Shown in pieces: positions 60,405-64,000 of a stretch of DNA of 64,000 nt. The notes under the pieces were generated by a model. It had not been told where the DNA came from and did not search any database. It saw nothing but the letters and a program-made list of their open reading frames with translations. This DNA comes from Solirubrobacter sp035555675 (GTDB taxonomy: Bacteria; Actinomycetota; Thermoleophilia; Solirubrobacterales; Solirubrobacteraceae). Location: contig DATMGH010000067.1 in NCBI GenBank assembly GCA_035555675.1, forward strand, positions 97,787 through 161,786, read 5' to 3'. How positions within the stretch are numbered: the first letter of the stretch is position 1; each line of letters opens with the position of its first letter. The translations under genes were made by a program, and so were the position numbers.

Positions 60405-61022
60405 GTGACTGACGACGCGCTCCCCGAGCTACGGGCCTCGGACGCCGACCGCGAGCACCACGCCGAGCTGCTGCGCCGCGCCGCCGGCGACGGGCGGCTG
60501 ACCGTCGACGAGCTGGACGAGCGGCTGACGCTCGCCTACGAGGCGCGTACGCGCGCGCAGCTGGAGAGGCTGGTCGCCGACGTGGTCGTCCCGGGCGACC
60601 CGGCGCCGGCCCGGATGCCGGTGCGCCGCGGCGAGGGCGGCACGCGGTGGCTGGTCTCGATCATGAGCGGGCACGACCGCAAGGGCCACTGGCGCGTCGG
60701 CCGCGACCTCAAGGTCATCAACATCATGGGCGGCAGCGACCTCGACCTCAACGACGCCGAGCTGGCCGACGACGTGGTGGAGATCACGGTCTTCTCGCTG
60801 ATGGGCGGCGGCAGCATCCGCGTGCCGGAGGGGCTCAACGTCGAGCTGTCGGAGTTCGCGTTCATGGGCGGCAACGACGCGGCGCTGGGGGAGGCGCGGC
60901 CCGATCCGGGCGGCCCGCTCCTGCGCCTGCGGCTGATCTCGATCATGGGCGGCAGCGACGTCAAGCGCGGCCGCCGGCTGAGCCGCGCCGAGCGCAAGCG
61001 GCGCAAGCACCTCGAGCACTGA
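60405..61022 (+). CDS. DUF1707 protein with LiaF/cell-wall-stress-like C-terminal domain
   Basis: A 205-residue soluble protein. Residues 1-55 match DUF1707 (ELRASDADREHHAELLRRAA, TVDELDERLTLAYEARTRAQ), an actinobacterial module near membrane-stress genes. The rest has a repeating beta pattern with three SIMGG-type strands (VINIMGGSDLDLNDAEL, VFSLMGGGSIRV, FMGGNDAALGE), as in LiaF-like domains. GTG start. A sensor of envelope stress is likely but has no partner here. Confidence 0.82.
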   Translation: MTDDALPELRASDADREHHAELLRRAAGDGRLTVDELDERLTLAYEARTRAQLERLVADVVVPGDPAPARMPVRRGEGGTRWLVSIMSGHDRKGHWRVGRDLKVINIMGGSDLDLNDAELADDVVEITVFSLMGGGSIRVPEGLNVELSEFAFMGGNDAALGEARPDPGGPLLRLRLISIMGGSDVKRGRRLSRAERKRRKHLEH

Positions 61023-61038
61023 CCCCCGATCGGGGGGT
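61022..61038 (+). terminator. Palindrome CCCCCGATCGGGGG after the DUF1707 gene
   Basis: A perfect 14-base palindrome at 61023-61036, flanked by A and GT, starts within two bases of the stop codon. It could form a five-to-seven pair hairpin with a GATC loop or centre, but lacks a T-run. It may be a weak terminator or a binding site before the next gene, which starts 25 bases later. Confidence 0.4.
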
Positions 61039-61062
61039 GGTTCGCCTGCTATCGAAATAGGG

Positions 61063-61923
61063 GTGGTCGCTGCCATTCCGCTTTTCGGTGCGTTCGTGCT
61101 CGGTCTCGGCACGCGCCGGTGGTTGCAGCAGCACATCACGGTCCTGTTCCGGCTCCAGCTGGCGGCGGGGATCGGCGTGCTGTCGGTGCTCGCGGGGTGG
61201 AGCTTCGATCTCTCGCTGCGCAACGTGGCCGCGATCGCGGTCCTGCTGGCCGCGCAGCTGACGTCGGTGACGGTGGCGGCGCGGCTGTTCCGCGGGCGCA
61301 CGGACGGCGCCGCCCTCGCGTTCTGGATGTTCGGCAACCCGACGTTCTGGACGGCGCCGCTGGCGGCCGCCACGCTGGGCGCCGAGGCGGCGGTGTTCGT
61401 GATCGCCTACGACATGCTCACGCAGGGGCGGATCGCGCTCGGCGTGCGGTACATGCGCGCGCACGCGCCGCGCTCGCAGTCGGCGCGGACGGCGCTGGCG
61501 GACTACGCGCCGACGATCGGCGCGATGTCGGGCCTGCTGGTCGGGCTGGTGCTGCCGGCGCCGGACTTCGTCGACGGCGTCGTCGCCGGGCTCGGCATCG
61601 CGATGGGGGTGGTCGGGTTCCTGCTGCTGGGCGTCTCGTGGCCGCGCCGGCGCTGGACCGGCGTCCCGCAGGTGGCGATGACGGGGCGGGCGCTGGCGCT
61701 GCACCTGACGCTCGTGCCCGCGCTGCTGGGCCTGGCGACGCTGGCCGGGATCGACCTGCCGGGCGCGATCTGGCTGCTCGCGCTCGGGCCGATCCCGACC
61801 TCGGTCGTCTCGTTCGCCCAGGTCTACGGGTACTCGCCGCGGACGGCGGCGACCGGGCTGGCGGTCAGCATCGGCGCGGCGATCGCGCTGCTGCCGCTGT
61901 CGCTCACGCTGGCCGGTGCGTGA
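61063..61923 (+). CDS. AEC-family (auxin-efflux-carrier-like) permease-type protein
   Basis: A 286-residue membrane protein with about nine or ten helices: IPLFGAFVLGLGTRRWLQQH, AIAVLLAAQLTSVTVAARL, FWMFGNPTFWTAPLAAATL and LGIAMGVVGFLLLGVSW. The half-repeat design with a central charged loop (MRAHAPRSQSARTALADYAP) is that of AEC transporters. Substrate unknown. GTG start; the 3' end overlaps the SRPBCC gene by 20 bases. Confidence 0.78.
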   Translation: MVAAIPLFGAFVLGLGTRRWLQQHITVLFRLQLAAGIGVLSVLAGWSFDLSLRNVAAIAVLLAAQLTSVTVAARLFRGRTDGAALAFWMFGNPTFWTAPLAAATLGAEAAVFVIAYDMLTQGRIALGVRYMRAHAPRSQSARTALADYAPTIGAMSGLLVGLVLPAPDFVDGVVAGLGIAMGVVGFLLLGVSWPRRRWTGVPQVAMTGRALALHLTLVPALLGLATLAGIDLPGAIWLLALGPIPTSVVSFAQVYGYSPRTAATGLAVSIGAAIALLPLSLTLAGA

Positions 61924-62401
61924 GCTCGATCGCGATCTCCTCGAGCACGTCGAAGCCCTCCTGCGCGCCGCCCTCCATGCCGGTGGCGATGATCGTGTCG
62001 CGGATCTCCTTGGTGTCGACCTTGGTCAGTGAGTGCATCGTCGTGCGGCCGTCGTGCTCCTCGAACGTGACGGTCACGATCGCGGCGCCGGCCTCGGGCG
62101 CGCCCTCGTAGATCTCGGTGTTGACGAGCTTGTCGTAGGGCGCGATCTCCAGGAACTCGCCGTGGAAGGCGACTTCGAAGCCGCCCTCGGCGACCAGGAC
62201 GTAGCGCCAGGCGCCGCCGACGCGCAGGTCGACCTCGGCGGTGGTGACGTTGCCGCGGCGGCCGCCCCACCAGCGCTGGATCAGCTCGGGCGTGGTGTAG
62301 GCGCGCCAGACGAGGTGCTTGGGCGCGTCGAACTCGCGCACCATCAGGATCTCGGTGTCGCTGGGGAGGGTGAGGACGGCGCTATGCGTGGTCGCTGGCA
62401 T
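61904..62401 (-). CDS. SRPBCC/AHSA1-domain protein
   Basis: A 165-residue protein of the Aha1/START-like fold: MVREFDAPKHLVWRAYTTPE, IQRWWGGRRG, GGAWRYVLVAEGGFEVAFHG, then TFEEHDGRTTMHSL and ETGFDVLEEIAIEL-like GFDVLEEIAIELTHRPA. Such proteins bind small hydrophobic molecules and are often coupled to an ArsR-type regulator, as here (start overlaps the arsR stop). Function not further known. ATG start. Confidence 0.9.
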   Translation of the reverse strand: MPATTHSAVLTLPSDTEILMVREFDAPKHLVWRAYTTPELIQRWWGGRRGNVTTAEVDLRVGGAWRYVLVAEGGFEVAFHGEFLEIAPYDKLVNTEIYEGAPEAGAAIVTVTFEEHDGRTTMHSLTKVDTKEIRDTIIATGMEGGAQEGFDVLEEIAIELTHRPA

Positions 62402-62735
62402 CGGGATGCTCCTTCTTGAGGTCTTCGAGAACGTCGTCGAGCGCGTCGAACCGCTCCTGCCACGTGCGCTCGTACGTCTTTACCCAGTCGTGGATGGGCT
62501 TGAGCGCGTGCCCGTTGAGGCGGTACAGGCGCTGGCGACCGTGGTCGCGCACGTCGACGGCTCCTACTTCGCGGAGGACCCGCAGGTGCTTGGACACCTG
62601 CGGCTGGGTCAGCCCGAGCCGCTGTACGAGGTCGTTGACGGGGCGCTCGCCGGTCGCCAGGAGATCGAGGATCTCCCGCCGCCTGGGCTCTGCCACCGCG
62701 TTGAACGCGTCCGCTGTCGTCGCTGCTCGGGCCAT
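62382..62735 (-). CDS. ArsR-family transcriptional regulator
   Basis: A 117-residue dimeric winged-helix regulator: FNAVAEPRRREILDLLATGE, VNDLVQRLGLTQPQVSKHLR and DHGRQRLYRLN. No metal-binding cysteines are present, so it belongs to the non-metal group that is paired with AHSA1-type proteins. ATG start. It probably binds the palindrome in its own promoter and controls itself and the SRPBCC gene. Confidence 0.93.
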   Translation of the reverse strand: MARAATTADAFNAVAEPRRREILDLLATGERPVNDLVQRLGLTQPQVSKHLRVLREVGAVDVRDHGRQRLYRLNGHALKPIHDWVKTYERTWQERFDALDDVLEDLKKEHPDASDHA

Positions 62736-62746
62736 GTCGCGGCTCT

Positions 62747-62768
62747 CATATTCTCATATCGGAATATG
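62747..62768. promoter_or_regulatory. AT-rich palindrome before arsR
   Basis: CATATTC (62747-62753) and GAATATG (62762-62768) are perfect seven-base arms with eight bases between, 12 bases upstream of the arsR ATG and in one of the most AT-rich spots of the window. It is a likely operator for the ArsR protein, probably overlapping its promoter; the assignment is by position. Confidence 0.72.
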
Positions 62769-62779
62769 TTGTGCAAGGG

Positions 62780-63574
62780 TCAGCGGCCGCGGATGCGGGT
62801 GGAGATGCGCTCGGCGGCGCGGGCGACCGGCTCGGCGAGGACGTGCGGGTCGGCGTCGCGGGCCGGGTACGTGACCGCGATCGCGGCGATCGGGTGGCCC
62901 GTGTGGTCGGTGACCGCGCAGCCGACGGACGCGAAGCCAGGCGTCACGAACCCGTCCTCTTGCGCGTATCCGTCCCTGCGGGTCTGGGCCAGGACGGCCC
63001 GGAGCTGGGTGAGGGAGCTCGGGCCCGTGTCGTGGCGCTGGGTGAGCAGGCGGCGGCTGGGGTAGAGGGCGGCGATCTGCGGCGCCGGCAGCTGGGCGAG
63101 CATCGCGATGCCCGACGCGGTCAGGTGCGCGGGGAGGCGGACGCCGACGTCGGTGACGAGCGGCGGCCGGCCCTCCGCCCGCTCCTCGATCACGTACAGC
63201 ACGTCGCGGCCCTGCAGCACGGCGAGGTGCGCGTTGTGGGTGGTGGCGCGGACGAGCGTGGTGAGGACGGTTTGGGCGATCCAGCGCAGCGGGTCCTGGC
63301 GCAGGTACGCGCTGCCGAGCTCGTACGCGCCGGCCCCGAGCCCGTACCGCCGCTGCTCGGGGAGGTGGACCACGAACCCCTCGTCCTGGAGGACCTTGAG
63401 CAGGTGGTAGGTGGTGCTGCGCGGCAGCCCGAGGTCGCGCGCGATCGCGCTCGCGGGGAGCGGCGCGGCGTGGCGCGCGAGGAGCTTCAGGAGCCGCAGC
63501 GCGTGCGCGGCGGCGGGCGCGTTCGTGCTCGGTCTCAGATCCGAGACGCTAGCGCGCCCGCGCCGGCGTCTCAC
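62780..63574 (-). CDS. IclR-family transcriptional regulator
   Basis: A 264-residue regulator with the N-terminal winged helix (HALRLLKLLARHAAPLPASA, ARDLGLPRSTTYHLLKVLQ, EGFVVHLPEQRRYGLGAGAY) and the C-terminal effector domain (GVRLPAHLTASGIAMLA, RRDGYAQEDGF, GHPIAAIAVTYPA). The GTG at 63574 is the first start; it is beside the repeat island, so the true start may be slightly later. Target genes are not evident here; its effector is not predictable. Confidence 0.9.
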   Translation of the reverse strand: MRRRRGRASVSDLRPSTNAPAAAHALRLLKLLARHAAPLPASAIARDLGLPRSTTYHLLKVLQDEGFVVHLPEQRRYGLGAGAYELGSAYLRQDPLRWIAQTVLTTLVRATTHNAHLAVLQGRDVLYVIEERAEGRPPLVTDVGVRLPAHLTASGIAMLAQLPAPQIAALYPSRRLLTQRHDTGPSSLTQLRAVLAQTRRDGYAQEDGFVTPGFASVGCAVTDHTGHPIAAIAVTYPARDADPHVLAEPVARAAERISTRIRGR

Positions 63575-63630
63575 CTCCGCGGCCCCGCGTCTCGCCCGCG
63601 CGCCGCGTCTCGCCCGCGTGGCGCCGCGGG

Positions 63631-64000
63631 CCGCGTCGTCCCGCGCCGCGCGGCCCCGCGTCGCCCCGGCCCGCGCCGCGCCGCTTCGCCCGCCACGCGT
63701 CGTGTCTCGCCGCGCGTCGCGTCGTCGCGCGCCGCGTCGCCCCGCACGGTCCCGCGTCGCCTCGCCACTTCGCGCGGCGAGTGGTCACTTTCTGGCGCTC
63801 TGCGCCGAAACTCGCCCGCTCGCGCCACGACTCGCGGCCTGTCGTCGCGCGCCGCGGTGCGCCCCGCGTCGTCCCGCGCCGCGCGGCCCCGCGTCGCCCC
63901 GGCCCGCGCCGCGCCGCTTCGCCCGCCACGCGTCGTGTCTCGCCGCGCGTCGCGTCGTCGCGCGCCGCGTCGCCCCGCACGGTCCCGCGTCGCCTCGCCA
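63631..64000. repeat. Direct repeat of 137 bp, 233 bases apart, running off the window
   Basis: Bases 63631-63767 and 63864-64000 are identical over 137 positions. The second copy is cut by the window edge, so the array may continue. The 96 bases between the copies hold the conserved core at 63771. The whole 63575-64000 stretch has no credible gene; it is made of CGCG, GCCG and CCCG words similar to 23268-23740, with the shared word CGCACGGTCCCGCG. Confidence 0.93.
63771..63830 (+). repeat. GGTCACTTTCTGGCGC core element, copy 3
   Basis: Reads GCGCGGCGAGTGGTCACTTT, then CTGGCGC, three bases, TGCGCC and a tail containing CCCGCTCGCGCC. It matches copies 1 and 2 (23561, 24305) in the 16-base core, the flanking CGCGCGGCGAG and the hairpin, with the same strand. 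It sits between the two 137-bp repeat copies, so its neighbours are part of a repeating block. Confidence 0.87.

Noticed and set aside
63549..63980. An open frame on the minus strand across the right-edge repeats
   Set aside because: It runs through the 137-bp repeat and the core element, has a random low-complexity Arg/Ala/Thr composition and no start signal.

Overview
The window is about 64 kb of very GC-rich, densely coded chromosome. The gene order (yceD-rpmF-plsX-acpP-rnc-smc, ftsY, ffh-rpsP-khpA-rimM-trmD-rplS-lepB-rnhB, yraN-comM-dprA, xerD, a WhiG/FliA-type sigma factor) is that of an actinobacterial core chromosome. The protein style (Ala/Arg/Gly-rich, many GTG starts) and the mix of unrecognised conserved genes fit the Thermoleophilia (Solirubrobacter/Conexibacter-like). 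That lineage call is an inference; no rRNA or tRNA gene was found in the window to confirm it.

Layout. 1-6 kb: a truncated arylamine N-acetyltransferase, a MYG1-type hydrolase, a coiled-coil nuclease-like protein, acylphosphatase, and an unknown gene coupled to an acyl-CoA synthetase. 6-12 kb: the phospholipid/fatty-acid and ribosome block yceD-rpmF-plsX-acpP-rnc-smc. 12-18 kb: a PrsW-like membrane protease pair, a methyltransferase overlapping an antisense membrane protein, ftsY, an NfeD/SPFH pair and a TetR repressor with three phased operators. 18-23 kb: SRP (ffh) and the rpsP-trmD-rplS-lepB-rnhB operon. 23.3-24.4 kb: a gene-free repeat island. 24.5-31 kb: yraN, comM, a dprA broken by one amber codon, an ATP-grasp-like protein, thiD and two unknown genes. 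31-39 kb: ilvD, a small lipid-type operon (HAD, PlsC acyltransferase, epimerase), an L,D-transpeptidase, xerD and the sigma factor. 39-50 kb: an EF-G-like GTPase, a hybrid histidine kinase coupled to a diguanylate cyclase, YczE with its MocR regulator, and greA. 50-63.5 kb: an accessory-type stretch with an FGE/DUF59/amidohydrolase operon, an ECF41-type sigma factor beside a dehydrogenase-like protein, a ThDP enzyme/SDR pair, and ArsR and IclR regulators. 63.6-64 kb: a second repeat island that runs off the edge.

The most unusual features are not enzymes. (1) Intergenic repeats: a 54-bp hairpin element is present twice in opposite orientation. A conserved core, GGTCACTTTCTGGCGC followed by GCGCC, occurs three times, always on the same strand and always inside GC-rich repeat islands. 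There is also a 71-bp tandem array and a 137-bp perfect direct repeat with a 233-bp offset. (2) Several core genes (plsX, rnc, the sigma factor, probably rnhB) have conserved N-termini encoded upstream of any ATG, GTG or TTG, pointing to ATC or CTG starts. (3) In-frame minisatellites sit inside thiD and the SMC hinge. (4) Eight convergent gene pairs overlap at their 3' ends, one by 112 bp.
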